From the NCBI GenBank assembly GCA_945643635.1, contig CALZFC010000005.1, positions 525,001-589,000 on the forward strand: 64,000 nt of DNA. Direction: 5' to 3'. This stretch comes from Allodiplogaster sudhausi (lineage: Eukaryota > Nematoda > Chromadorea > Rhabditida > Diplogasteridae). A program made the translations under genes and the position numbers. Below, one piece after another: positions 46,319 to 57,238 of the stretch (its first letter is position 1; every line of letters starts with the position of its first letter). The notes under the pieces are model-generated. The model was given only the letters and a program-made list of their open reading frames with translations. It ran no database searches and was not told where the DNA came from.

Positions 46319-46355
46319 GGAGGGAGAGAGGGAGAGATAGAGAGAGAAGGTGAAG
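46075..46355. repeat. paired GA tracts around a unique segment
   Basis: GA runs at 46075-46130 and 46245-46355 flank about 110 bp of non-repetitive sequence. Confidence 0.8.
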
Positions 46356-47649
46356 GATAGATAGTAGTGGGAGAATCAATGGGACACTTTGGGAGGACAA
46401 AGCGAGAGATGAAAAGAAACGCTACGAGTCAGCATGCTTAAAAAAGGAGAAAAGGAGAAAAAGACGCACATTATGAGAGTTACGAAGGAAGGCCCCGGCC
46501 TGGCTGGTGGCGTAAACTCGTTAAACAATCAGTGACAAAGAAAGCAGGTTGTAATTGTTATTCGTGTTGATTAAAGCGAGTGAGAATGAAAATCTGATGG
46601 CGAATTCTAAGATGGACACGAATGTAATTTACAACCGGTGCTGTCGTATTCAGGAGCATGTGTAACTACTCCCTGATCTAAAAGTGCAGGAAGAATTTGA
46701 ACTGAATGCTGAAATCAGGACAAGATCGACAAGGACACCCAGATATTGTCTGAGAATAGTCTTGATGTTATTCCTGATGTAGCAGCTACTAAAAAAAACA
46801 GAGAAACGGACGGGAAAAGTACAGTTAGAATTTGAGGGGGGAATGCACTTTCATCATCGATTCCTCTGATGAAAATGCGGGGAGAAAAACGGGAAGGTGC
46901 ATGATTCCGAGAGCAGCAAGAAGGACAACAACAATGAATTCCTTCTTTTCTAAGAGCAATATAAGACGTTGCAGTCGTTTCGAACATTCTTCTGTTCAGT
47001 GTTAATAGGGTCAGTGGCAACCGAAACAAATCACAGCGAAAACTCTGCTCCGTTTACAGTTTTCACTCTTCGCGCTTCTTCCAGACCCAAAGATAAGTGC
47101 CGGTTAAACGACCGCCATCGAAAGGGATTTGGCAGGATGAAGTCTACACGTTTATCGCGTGGCCAAAAAAGAGAATCTGGGAAAACATGCAATGGCCAAC
47201 CGCGGCAACGATGGAGGATAAGGGCGGATTAAAGCGGGCGGTCAAAGATTACTCCCCAGACGACAAGCACAAAGAACTACCCAAGAGAAAGCAGCTTTTA
47301 CAAATAAACGAGAGAACAGCACAACGGAACTCGTTCACGTGTTGACATTCACTTAAGAAAAACCACTTGAAAGTATTCACAGAAACGAAGAAAGCAACTA
47401 TTTCCGCCAGACAGCGCCTCCTCCGTTTTCAAAATATAAACCAAAAACGCGCAAAGAGAATTATTTGCGCCATGTGCACATAATGGCGTTGTTTGGGAAT
47501 AATTTAAATGAGGATTCTCAAGCATTGAGTGGTTCATATGAATAGTTTTTTTTCTATTATGTTCAATCATGATTTTCATTTTACCTGACGATGTTAAGAA
47601 CTGAATTATACAGAATGTTGAAAGATTGGAGTCTGACAACAAAGTAGAA

Positions 47650-47832
47650 GTCGAGAGAGACAGAGAAAGTAGAAAGATAAAGAGAGAGAGAAGCCAAGAG
47701 AGACATCGCGAGAGAGAGGGGGGGGGGAGAGAAAGAGAGAGGGAGAGAGAGACCAAGTGAGAGAGAGAGAGCTAGAGAGAGACCGTGAAAGGGAGACTGA
47801 GAGAGAGATTGACCGAGAGAGAGAGAGAGACC

Positions 47833-47924
<92 letters not shown>

Positions 47925-48090
47925 CCGAGAAAGAGAGAGAGAGAGATAGAGAGAGAGGGACATAGAGAGAGAGAGACCGAGAGAGAGAGACCGAGAGAGA
48001 GAGAGAGACCGAGAGAGAGAGACCGAGAGAGAGGGAGAGGGAGAGAGGGAGAGGGAGAGAGAGAGGGAGAGAGAGAGAGAGAGAGTCTCG
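47650..48090. repeat. long GA tract with GACCGAGA units
   Basis: About 440 bp of GA repeats punctuated by GACCGAGAGAGAGA at least nine times (47820-48030), a higher-order repeat within the microsatellite. Confidence 0.9.
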
Positions 48091-48594
48091 GAAATGTAAT
48101 GGTATGGCTTCTCGTCGTCATAGCACCGTCTCACATTAGACTGGTCCTTGGAACGGTGCATTACATGCGCATAAAACAGATGTGGAAGAAGCCTTTATTC
48201 ATGGTATTTTTCTTCCCAGAGGTTGATTTCGTCTATTATGACCGAAAAGAGACCTCCCAGAATTATCTTCATTTATCATTCTCAAATTATCCGAAGGCAG
48301 AAATGCAAATCAAAAGAACCTCAAATTAAAAGTACCATGGCACTTGGGCAAGAAAGGTTACAAAAATGGTATTCAATTTTGGATTAAACAAAATCGAACA
48401 TCATCTCGCAACGAGAAGTCGTTTTTCCTCCTCATTTCACTCATCTCAACTTTCGCTGGAAGGTTGGTTCTTTCGTGCCTCTAAATAACTTTCCCACTTC
48501 ACATTTCTCCTTGCAATTAAATGTCAAGAATCATTAAGAATGTCTGGAATCGCGATGTTTGGAAAAATAAACAGTTTCTGTTTGAGCAGAAGGA

Positions 48595-49427
48595 ATGACT
48601 TCTCCTGCGATGCACCCACGAATCGAAGAAGAAGCGTCCAGCGGCCGCGGAGGGCGCCCCAAGTTCCTGGCGGCTCCGGCCAATTCCGGAAAGGCGGGAG
48701 GCCAGTTGGCCAACTCCAGCAAGTCATCGAAGTCGAACAAGTCGACCAAGTCTTCGATGTCTACGAAGTCTAGGAAATCGGAAGGCCATCAAGCGTGGAG
48801 CTCGGAGGGTCATTTGCAAAAGTCCAATTGCAACATCCTCACGAAAAAAAAAAGATTTTTTCGAAACACTATCTTACCAGGATATTTTCAATGAATCCTG
48901 ACTCATTTGTGTTTCTCCTTCAAATATAATGTATTAAACATGCGACTACTGTACAAACTTGTAACTCGGCTATCAATGTAAAATATGTATTTACATTGTT
49001 GTATGGTTGAGGACGGGATGAAGACTCTGGGGGAGAGAAGAAGAGGGCTGAGATGGCCAAGCCCGAATCGGTCCTGATCCCCTGCAAGGGAGAGGGTCAT
49101 CGGGTCGATCTCAACAAGTTCAGCGCCCTCTCCGATGTCATCAAGAAGGTCGCAGATCCTTCGCTACACTACGCATATAAAAAGGATACATTTAATTATT
49201 TTAGGATTGATCAAAATATTTATATTATTTCGGATGACATATACGTTACTTATCATACTTGAAATATGAAAGTGAGAACTTATCAAACAAAAATAATGAT
49301 TTGAATATTTATTTCAGGAGCGAGAAATGTACAAGCTGGGGAAGATGGTTATGGACCATTTCGAGAAGGAAACGGTCGAGATCCTGGCCGGCTACATTGA
49401 CAACAACAACGTAAGTTCTCTCTCTCT

Positions 49428-49471
<44 letters not shown>

Positions 49472-50928
49472 TTCATGCTCTCTTCCTACTTAGCCATTTC
49501 AGCGGCAGACGAACATTTCATTCTGCACCCTATTGGAGCTGCTGAAGGTCGCGAATGGGCTGGCCATGCCTGGTCTGCAGAAGCAGCTTGAGGCGGTCAG
49601 CAATATTACAGCCTCACTAGAATGGCACTTTAAGATGTCTCCTTCTTTGCAGTATTTGCTGGAGGTGGTCGACGCGGCTCGGGTCGAGCAGCTCATTCAG
49701 GCAAGTTAATACAAAGATTTGCATTAGACACAACATACACCTCTAGTCCCCTAACATCTCTCTAATTCTAGTGTCTTCTGGTCCTCAGCCTGACAACGGT
49801 GTCCGTGCACACCGAATCGCACATCCTCACCAAGGCAGCCGCGCGATTAGTCGACATTGCGACGGCACCCGATTTCCAGGTACATATTTCTCTTCTTTAT
49901 TACATCTGCTACAAATGCGTCTCCGTCTCAGACTATTCCCTTCCGCTCTCTCTCCACTCTGCTCGGCCGCTGTGATCTGGCCGTCCAGAATGAGCTCGTC
50001 CTGGTCGACATTACTCTTCTCTGGCTCGCTGGTCGTCCATTCTATCATTCACCTACATAGATTACAGTAACCGACGATTCGCTTCAGGACAGCCCCCTTC
50101 GACGTCGTACACGACGGGCGCCTTCGCCTTCGTGCGCAGCCACCTCCTGCACGCGGCCGAGAAGGAGGCCATCCTTGGACGCGCCGTGGCTCTTGGCTTC
50201 ACTGCCGAGGCTAGTCTTCCTATCACTTATCGACACGGAATATAAGAAATGCGAATTACAGAACACGGCGGTGGTGGTGCGTGAGTTGGAGAGCGGGCAT
50301 GGCTCGCGAGTCTGCACGGGCCACGCGGTCGGTCCTCGCTGCGGCTCCGAAACGCCTTGCCCCACTCCACTCCTGTCCTCATGCCAATGTTGGTCATTCC
50401 CTGCCTCGACCCCCCCCCCCCCTTGGACACTTCGAAACTCCCCTTTCAGGTCTGACATGAGCCGTGCAAGCGGATCCTCTACAAGAATGACGCCGGCAAG
50501 AGTGGAGATGTGAAAGGCGAGAGGAGAGAAGGAGAGGGATCTGTTCACTCTTTGTTTTCTCTTTCAGTGTATGGCCCGTCCAGTCGCCACTCGAAGGACA
50601 ACCTCAGCCAGTCGAAGAGCAGCAAGGTATTACTTTTTAGTTACCTAATTGTAAAGAAATCAATATTTAAAAATATATTTTCTTATTTTCTTTTCGTATT
50701 TTGCATTTATTGCAGAGTTCCTCGAAGGCCTCCTCGATGTCCCCCTCTGCTTCGAACAAGTCAAAGGCGGCCTCTACGATAGATTACAGTAACCGAAAAA
50801 AAAGCGGCAATGCAGACGCTTCTCTCCACTTCATCATTCCCGTGTCTCTATACAATTTATATTCTTCCAAAGGGCCACACATGGAGGAGCCTTTTTTCTC
50901 ATTCTTCTTCAATCAATACTCGATTTAA
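48595..50928 (+). CDS. BTB-BACK domain protein with Ser/Lys-rich tails
   Basis: Exons: 48595-48808, 49036-49148, 49318-49410, 49503-49595, 49653-49700, 49772-49879, 49932-50031, 50088-50209, 50262-50327, an unresolved exon around 50455-50507, 50568-50626 and 50716-50928. N-terminus: Gly/Ala then a Ser-Lys run (SSKSSKSNKSTKSSMSTKSR). BTB fold: MAKPESVLIPCKGEGHRVDL, SALSDVIKK, then YKLGKMVMDHFEKETVEILA and LLELLKVANGLAMPGLQKQL. BACK-like: YLLEVVDAARVEQLIQ, HILTKAAARLVDIA, IPFRSLSTLLGRCDLAV. C-terminus again Ser/Lys-rich. BTB-BACK proteins are often Cullin-3 adaptors; no Kelch repeats are seen. Two introns (after 49700 and 50209) start with GC. In the unresolved exon, CKRILYKNDAGK is coherent but preceded by an in-frame TGA, so that joint is doubtful. 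The stop is 60 bp from the next gene's ATG. Confidence 0.75.
49415..49475. repeat. CT tract in BTB gene intron 3
   Basis: CT repeats about 25 bases upstream of the acceptor region. Confidence 0.8.
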
Positions 50929-50958
50929 ATTTTTTGAGTTCCTCTCTAGAGGTATCTT

Positions 50959-50964
50959 AATAAA
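50959..50964 (+). terminator. poly(A) signal between BTB and ShKT genes
   Basis: AATAAA 31 bases after the BTB stop and 25 bases before the ShKT ATG. A 3' splice-site-like TTGAAG ends 2 bases before that ATG. This arrangement is typical of adjacent genes in nematode operons. Confidence 0.45.
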
Positions 50965-50988
50965 TGAGTGAATTTCCTGGTTGAAGGG

Positions 50989-51722
50989 ATGGTCGGAACA
51001 GTCTTCACCGTTCTTCTCTTCTGCGTCTCTCTCGTTGTCGTCTCTTCTCAGTGCGTCGATAACAACTCGAAGTAAGTTTTGGAAACGATAGTTTTAAAAA
51101 TTATTGCAAAACGTTCCTAATGAACTAAACAAGAAGGAAAATTTTTAAGCTGTGCTTTCTGGAATGCCAACGGCTTCTGCAGGAACCCGTCTTATACACA
51201 GCAACAAAAGGTTCATTTTATGTCTATTTCTGTTCATTATTAACGCTAACAATTAACTGAAATTGTCTTCATTAGAACCGAACTCGCTTTATCACGCTAT
51301 TTTTGTGCATACATCTATCGTGATAATGAAGTGATCAAAATGAGTGTGCAGTGTAGTTGAATCCAAACTGGCTGAGATGGCAGCTTCCCCGTTCAGACTG
51401 CCCTTTGCTGTGCGACGTGCGCTGCGACTCCAGCCACTGCTGCCACGCCCGATCCCACTTCATGTGCTGACTTCTTTCCGAGGTGGCCAACAATTCAATG
51501 ATCTACACTCAATAAGTAGTCCATAGATCAAAGACAATATAATTCTTTTTCTGTATGGCTTTTTCTCACAATCTCCACAGAACACTTCGTCGACTTGAAT
51601 GAATTGCCCACTCTTCCAGATGCGCCATCTACGCGGCTGGCGGCTTCTGCCAGAACGCCATCTATGACTCTGTCAAGAGGTACTACTGCGGCAAGACTTG
51701 CGGAGAAAGGCAGAGAAGTTAA
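50989..51722 (+). CDS. secreted protein with two ShKT (SXC) domains
   Basis: Exons 50989-51071, 51150-51210, 51397-51463 and 51620-51722 (TAA). The start has a clear signal peptide: a positive-free, strongly hydrophobic stretch ending in VVSS before the first Cys. The first ShKT-type domain spans exons 1-3, with the CxDxxxxC start, WxxxGxC centre and CPxxC end; the second is mainly in exon 4, with GGFC, a Tyr-containing middle and YYCGKTC. The third exon is unusually Cys-rich. Exon 1-2 and 3-4 junctions keep phase; the exon 2-3 junction is off by one, so a small exon or alternate site is missing. AATAAA at 51750. ShKT domains are common in secreted nematode proteins and often accompany enzymes or act as potassium-channel-binding folds; the role here is not evident. 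Confidence 0.75.
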
Positions 51723-51959
51723 CTTCAATAACAGTGTCTTGTTATTACAATAAAACATCACAACTCTGACTTAAACTGTCGACTCAACTATTTTGACCTC
51801 GCAAGGTGGTTTATGATACGAACCGGTTGTGGGTTTTGATGCTTTAAAAAAAGCTAATTTTAAATGAAGATTATGAGGTTTGCTTGTAACAATGCAGAAA
51901 TGGCTAACCATAAGCGAAACGAATAGCGACGCGCAGAGAGAGTTGACTGACTAGAATTT

Positions 51960-52390
51960 CTCCCTGCTTATATATTTGAGTGGAGTGGAGGGGACAATCG
52001 CTTCTTGACACGACGAAGCTAACGGCAGAAAACAAATCGGAAGAATGGGAAAAGGAATATTTTCATTCTTTCTGAGAAACATTCAATCGTTGCATACGCT
52101 GGCCACTTGATATTATTTCAGCTATTTGTGCCGACTGACTGCCACGTTAGCCATTCTAAATTTCTTTTATTTGCTTAAAAAATATTCAACATGATGAATG
52201 AGGTATCTACTTTTATGTTCAAATTGGTCAATGTACTGATGACACTCGTATTAATTGCTACCAAGGGGGCTAGAATGCGAGACTGTTTTGATGAATTGGC
52301 ACCGTCTCCAGCAGGGGCTTTCAGCTAGCCAAACAAGGGAAGTGAGAGAATCTCGCGTGAATCATGCTTGGGTGCACGAGCACCCACCTA
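51960..52390. repeat. dispersed repeat A, copy 1
   Basis: Diverged copy of 54795-55230 in the same orientation. Shared phrases include GCGAAACGAATAG/GACGAAGCGAAC, GAATATTTTCATTCTTTC, GCATA(C/T)GCTGGC, ATATTATTTCAGC, and a conserved end GAATCATGCT(T/C)GGGTGCACGAGCACCC with a GGGTGC-ACGA-GCACCC hairpin. No open frame is shared, so probably a non-autonomous element or old segmental duplication. Confidence 0.7.
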
Positions 52391-52668
52391 AATTTAAACG
52401 CGTGTTCTTATTCGTAACATCCCAAAAAGCTTGAAAAGAAAGCTAAAATTGTGCGAAAAGTTCAAATGAAACTGATATGCAGAATAGAGGATTTCATTTT
52501 CTACCCAGTACTTCTTTCTTGCTTCACCTCGGGTCTTTCAATCATCTCCTCATCAATGTGATATAAGAACAAGGCATCGTGCAGAACGCGTGTTTATGAG
52601 ATTTGGAGAAAGGGGGAGAGAAGCGAGAGTGGGGACGGAGGGATGAGGTGAGGGGAGGGTTCTCCTGG

Positions 52669-53636
52669 CTACTTCGGCGCGAAGTAGGCAGATGTGGCTC
52701 CTCCTCCGCCGCCGCCGCTGCCGACGGCGAAGTAGGCGGACTGGCCGGGGATGGCCTTGGCCCCTCCGCCAACGCCGCAGCCGCCTCTCGCGCCGCCGCC
52801 GCCGACGCCAAAGTACGCGGACTGTGCGCCGCCGCCACCGCCTGAAGAAGAAGCACAGTAAACAATGTGAGTTTCAATCCCGAATGGACGTGGAGAGAGT
52901 GAATTACACACCCCCGCCAACTCCGAAGTAGGCCGAGGTCGCACCGCCGCCTCCGCCGCCGCCGGAGGGAGCAATAGGGGGAGGAGCGAATCCGCCACCA
53001 GCGCCGCCCACCGCGGTCATCGTCGAGGTTCCTGAATGTATTCGAATTTTGTGAAGTTTCTTACGGACCAATCAAGCCACGCGCACGAAAATGTAGAACT
53101 TCAATTAAAGAAATACCCTTGGGGGCTCCGCCGACTGCGGTCATCGTGGAGGCTCCGCCTCCCATGGGAGCGCCACCCACAGCCGTCATCGTGGAAGCTC
53201 CGCCTCCCATGGGTGCTCCGCCCACCGCCGTCATCGTGGAAGCTCCGCCTCCCATGGGAGCGCCGCCCACCGCCGTCATCGTGGAAGCTAAAATAATTAA
53301 TTTACTTACTATTTTACTTTTGTAAAATTATTTGCGATCACAAAAGTGGTCTCTTCGATTTTCTGGCAATATCGCATTCACCTCCGCCGCCAAGAGGAGC
53401 GCCGCCCACCGCCGTCATCGTGGAAGCACCGCCTCCCATGGGAGCTCCGCCCACTGCGGTCATCGTGGATGCTCCGCGGGGAACGCCAACAGCCGTCATA
53501 GTGGAAGCTCCGCCAGCGCCAAGTGCGGGGGCAGGAGGGAGAGGTGCTGGAGAAGCGCCGCCGCTGCCGCCAACAGCGAAGTACGCCGACTGGGCGCCTC
53601 CGCCGCCGCCGCCAACTCCAAAGTAGCATGAGGCTC
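52669..53636 (-). CDS. Gly-rich sperm-specific SSQ-like protein
   Basis: Exons in transcript order: 53636-53382, 53287-53117, 53031-52912, 52841-52669 (TAG), all joined in phase 1. Two repeat types dominate: ASTMTAVGGAPMGGG (eight or so copies, four in tandem in the second exon) and SAYFGVGGGGG / QSAYFAVGG (six copies, mostly near the two ends). The protein ends SAYFAPK. I recognise both motifs from the nematode SSQ (sperm-specific family Q) proteins, small Gly-rich proteins of unknown role made in spermatogenesis. The initiator exon was not fixed; an ATG lies at about 53726 but its donor gives the wrong phase. Codon use is extremely GC-rich. Confidence 0.8.
53117..53287. repeat. 45-bp coding minisatellite (STMTAVGGAPMGGGA)
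   Basis: Four tandem 45-bp units in the second recognised SSQ-like exon; further copies at 53382-53530. Synonymous differences between units show the repeat is old enough to have drifted. Confidence 0.85.
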
Positions 53637-53649
53637 CTGACAATATCGA

Positions 53650-54350
53650 TAACTTTATTTAAAAAATTTTAAATACTAAAATGTTTGCATAATTGATAAA
53701 AAGATAGGTAACGGAGCCAACCATCCTGTAAAATTGAAACAAATTGTAATTGAGGTCAAGGAAATATACTCTATCTGAAGAAGTTAAATTCGAAAAGTCA
53801 GTTCATTTCGTCCTGTTAAAGTGGCGCGTGAATTATAAGAACACAATATTATGATGATCTAATGGGAAGAGGCCCATGTGAAAAGGCAAAAAGTCATGTA
53901 AAGTACACACAATCAAAAAAATATTGTTAACCGGCACTTTATTTGAAAACTGATTACATAATTAGATTCAGAATCGTTAGGCGAATCTTCTCATCTAATG
54001 AACATGCGTGATAAGGTCTGATTTATCGATTTCCGTTATTAATGATACTATCTCTACTTTTATTATTTGGGATGTGGGTAGAGACAAAATAATGGTGCAG
54101 GAGAAATTTCATTGAAAAATATAAGAAATGAAATTTTTTATAAGCAAAAACTGATAACTTCTTATCAAATGATGAGAAATTATCGATTTTTTATCAGTAG
54201 CATCCGTTCTCTATAAGCAAACTAATGTACCAGTTAAAATATTTTAGAATGTCCTAGGAAAATAGTTATTAACAAGGATGCATTTGGATGCGTCCGATGC
54301 GTCCGACGCACCAAGATCCTTGGTACCAAGATCCTGGGCGGGACTGTACA
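53650..54350. other. intergenic, no supported gene
   Basis: AT-rich. Near 54280-54335 there are short repeats: GATGCGTCC twice with GGACGCA, and two CCAAGATCCT(T/G)G phrases around the GGTACC palindrome. Confidence 0.5.
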
Positions 54351-54354
54351 TATG

Positions 54355-54600
54355 TCTGCATATTTCTATGTTCGATTCCGATGTTATGACTTGAATATCG
54401 TATCATCTCAATCCAGTTTAACGGCTGGAACTATTGTGATGCATGTCGTGAATGCAAATAATTCGTATCTTGATAACAATGTGATTGCTTTTTGTTATGA
54501 TCTCCCAAGGTCACACTGGGATCAGATAATCTTAACTAAGAATCACGTTAGTCTGATGATGACAATTGATTGCGACGTAGTGAGACATTATTTATGGCGT
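54355..54600. repeat. dispersed repeat B, copy 1
   Basis: Similar to 55307-55560: TGCATATTTC(T/C)ATGTTCGATT, TCGT(A/G)TCATCTCAAT, CAGTTTAA(C/T)GGCTGG, ACTATTGTGATG, GATGACAATTGA. An 89-codon open frame here is broken in the other copy, so coding is unlikely. Confidence 0.65.
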
Positions 54601-54794
54601 TGTGTTGGTTTATTTATTTAGCAATTGAAATTTTGAAATTATGAATATTTAGATGCGAGATTGTACATGAAAAAGTAGAAGAAGAGTGATTTTAAGTTTT
54701 CTTGGATTGAAATACAAGAACTAACCACATTATAGTCAAGCACTTAAAGGGACAAACATCCTTCGTGTTACAAAACATTTGTGATGAGTTTGAC

Positions 54795-55230
54795 AATCTG
54801 TTCCTCTCTCCACATTCCGCTCTTCCCTACATTACTTCTTGGCACGGCGAGACGAAGCGAACAGCAGCAAAACCGGAAAAATGAGAAAAGAAGAAATATT
54901 TCCATTCTTTCAGAGGAGATTTCAATCGTGGCATATGCTGGCTGCTTCATATTATTTCAGCACTTGGTGCCGATATCAATTTCGTTTGTTTACTATGAAA
55001 TGCCTAAAATAAAGCTTTCGTTACCTTTATTTTCGAGTCAAACGAGTTTTCGGCTTTTATATTAAAATTTTGTCAATGTCGATCGAGCTTTATTAATAAT
55101 TGCCAACGGATTAAACCGGGATGACTACTTCGATGACTTGGCAGCCTTGTCCAACGATAGCCTTCAGCTAGTCAAACACGGGAGTGATAGAATCTCGGGT
55201 GAATCATGCTCGGGTGCACGAGCACCCCAT
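54795..55230. repeat. dispersed repeat A, copy 2
   Basis: Partner of 51960-52390; ends with the same GGGTGCACGAGCACCC hairpin and is followed about 80 bp later by a copy of repeat B. Confidence 0.7.
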
Positions 55231-55306
55231 AATAATAAAAACGATAAAAATAAAATAAAAATACATTATTTGTTGCGCACTCCCACGCATCCTATAAAAA
55301 AATAAA

Positions 55307-55560
55307 ACTGCATATTTCCATGTTCGATTGTGATGTCTGTGACTTGATCATCGTGTCATCTCAATACAGTTTAATGGCTGGCACTATTGTGATGAATGCT
55401 ATGCGTGTTAGGAGTGCAATGACTTGTATGTTTGATAAAAATGTATCTCTCAAGGTCATGCTGAGATCACCGCGGGGTTAAGGTGATCTTTCCAAGCATA
55501 AAGTTTGTCTCGAGATGACAATTGAATCGTCACAGTGTAGTGAGAGCAGAATTTGTCGTC
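55307..55560. repeat. dispersed repeat B, copy 2
   Basis: Partner of 54355-54600, same orientation, several indels. Confidence 0.65.
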
Positions 55561-56901
55561 GCTTGGATTTGAACTATAGCTTATGATTTTTCAATTAATC
55601 TTCTTTACGAGATGTAAAAAGCTAGAATAAAAAAACGTCACGATGACATTAAATTGGAGTTGTAAGAGTTCCCGTTCCTCATTATGTTCTTCTCAAAATT
55701 TCAAACTGATTAAGGCTGACTAATTTCCTGCGTTTTCCAACTGCTGTATATGTACATTCAAACATCGGATTCATTGAACTGATTAGACGAACATACTTGA
55801 ACACATAACAAGAACAATGCTAAATTGCTACGTTTCAGCAGACGCAATAAACCATGGGAATCATGGTGTTGAAAGTGGTTAACGTTGTTTGGCTAGCGTA
55901 AAAAAGCTGGTGAAATTCCCCTAATGTAAATGTATCGTCCCAGACTGCATTTTGCACAGTCTGGTATTGAAAGCGTGTATATCTTGTGGTTTTCCTGCCA
56001 GCCATTTATCTAAATAAAATGAATAATTGAATACTATGTAATTGCTTGAATGACAATGTCTATGGACAAAGGAGAAGCGTCGACATTGTGCTGATGTGAA
56101 CTCTGCATCCTATAATCGCCTGGCTTTTGTCACCTGCTTCACCGTTAGCTTATAGTTTTGCTAATCTGGGAGTGGTCGTATTTTCTTCTTCCTTCCGGAC
56201 TATGATTCCTTAAATCGGCACAAGCACTGCCGGATGGTCCATGAGAGATCACTCCCCCAATCGAAGATATCAAGACAATCTATGGTCAGCAGCGTTATTA
56301 GCTCATCATCACTGTGTATTATCTTTCTGTCTCTCTTATTCCTCTCTCCTGTGGTCTTCTTTTCATGTTTGCCTACGCTCCAAAAATAACACGGAAAAGG
56401 AAGACAACGACGTGGAATTACTACGTGCTAACCATGATATCATCAAAGAGAAAACGAGAGAGAGAGAGAGAAATCGAGAGAGAAAGCGAGAGAGTGAGAG
56501 AGAGAGAGAAACTCTTACCGAGTATTGTAAACTGCTCTATAGAAGGTGTGGTGGATCTTGATGCCACTCCGTCTCGGCTGTGCATCCAAAGAAAGAGTTC
56601 TAAGCCAGCCAAACGCCTCTCTCTGCTCTGCCTCCTACACAATAGCCTCCGGAACATCACAAACACCTGCACACATCCTGGCGTCATTTTCAATCTCTCT
56701 TCATTCCCTCCTCCTCTCTCAGTCCCGCGCTCTCAGTCTCACTCTCTTTCTACCCCTCTCTCTCTCTCTCTCTCTCTCTAATCATTCATATCGCAAGCCG
56801 TCTGACACTCCCATATTGCTCACTATGAATAATCTCGCTCTTTCAAAACCGTTCACTGCTGCATATTTTTCCGTATAAGCGGCAATCATTCTCTCTATTC
56901 C

Positions 56902-56946
<45 letters not shown>

Positions 56947-57150
56947 TTCCGCCCTCTCTCTCTCCCTCATTCTCGCTCGCTCACTCTATCCCTATCTTAC
57001 TCGTCGTCCACCATCTGCCGTAGCCCACGCTGCTTGCACAACTGCAGTGATGGCATCGCAAGGATGACTAGCCTCGGACGGCGTGACCCGGGGCGGGAAG
57101 CGTGAAGAAGAAGACAGGAAGGGGCAGGGTGGTGGACGGGGATGGTGTGG
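55561..57150. other. intergenic, no supported gene
   Basis: Contains a GA tract (56455-56515) and CT tracts (56690-56780, 56880-56960). Open frames at 56241-56880 are driven by these and lack splice context. Confidence 0.5.
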
Positions 57151-57155
57151 CTCCG

Positions 57156-57162
57156 TATAAAA
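57156..57162 (+). promoter_or_regulatory. TATA box of the heme peroxidase gene
   Basis: TATAAAA flanked by GC-rich sequence (CTCCG on one side, GGAGCCG on the other; the box sits in a short inverted repeat GGCTCC...GGAGCC), 77-83 bases before the ATG at 57239. Confidence 0.65.
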
Positions 57163-57238
57163 GGAGCCGCTTCCTCATCCTTGCCACGCTTCGGCGCCAA
57201 CATCCATAGTAAAGGACAGGGTAAGGAAAGATAGAGAG

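Larger units (their letters stand above)
43861..48594. other. gene-poor, GA-rich interval
   Basis: About 4.7 kb with no exon I can support on either strand. Holds GA tracts (44455-44575, 44700-44780, 46075-46130, 46245-46355, 47650-48090). Open frames at 44141-44390, 46969-47345 and 48100-48330 lack splice context and third-position bias. Confidence 0.5.

Noticed and set aside
48524..48749. Minus-strand ORFs opposite BTB exon 1
   Set aside because: Complement of a Ser/Lys/Gly-rich exon with a good donor on the plus strand.
50084..50548. 154-codon minus-strand ORF
   Set aside because: Overlaps BTB exons that splice in phase on the plus strand; GC-rich shadow.
52603..53631. Plus-strand ORFs rich in Pro/Ser/Arg over the SSQ-like gene
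   Set aside because: Antisense of Gly/Ala codons. The minus strand gives phase-consistent exons and family repeats.
54352..54621. 89-codon plus-strand ORF beginning MSAYFYV
   Set aside because: Lies in a dispersed repeat whose other copy (55307-55560) has indels that break the frame. The resemblance to the SSQ start (SAYF) is by chance.
56241..56880. Series of overlapping plus-strand ORFs before the peroxidase gene
   Set aside because: Each runs through GA or CT tracts. No signal peptide, splice sites or bias; not a gene by present evidence.
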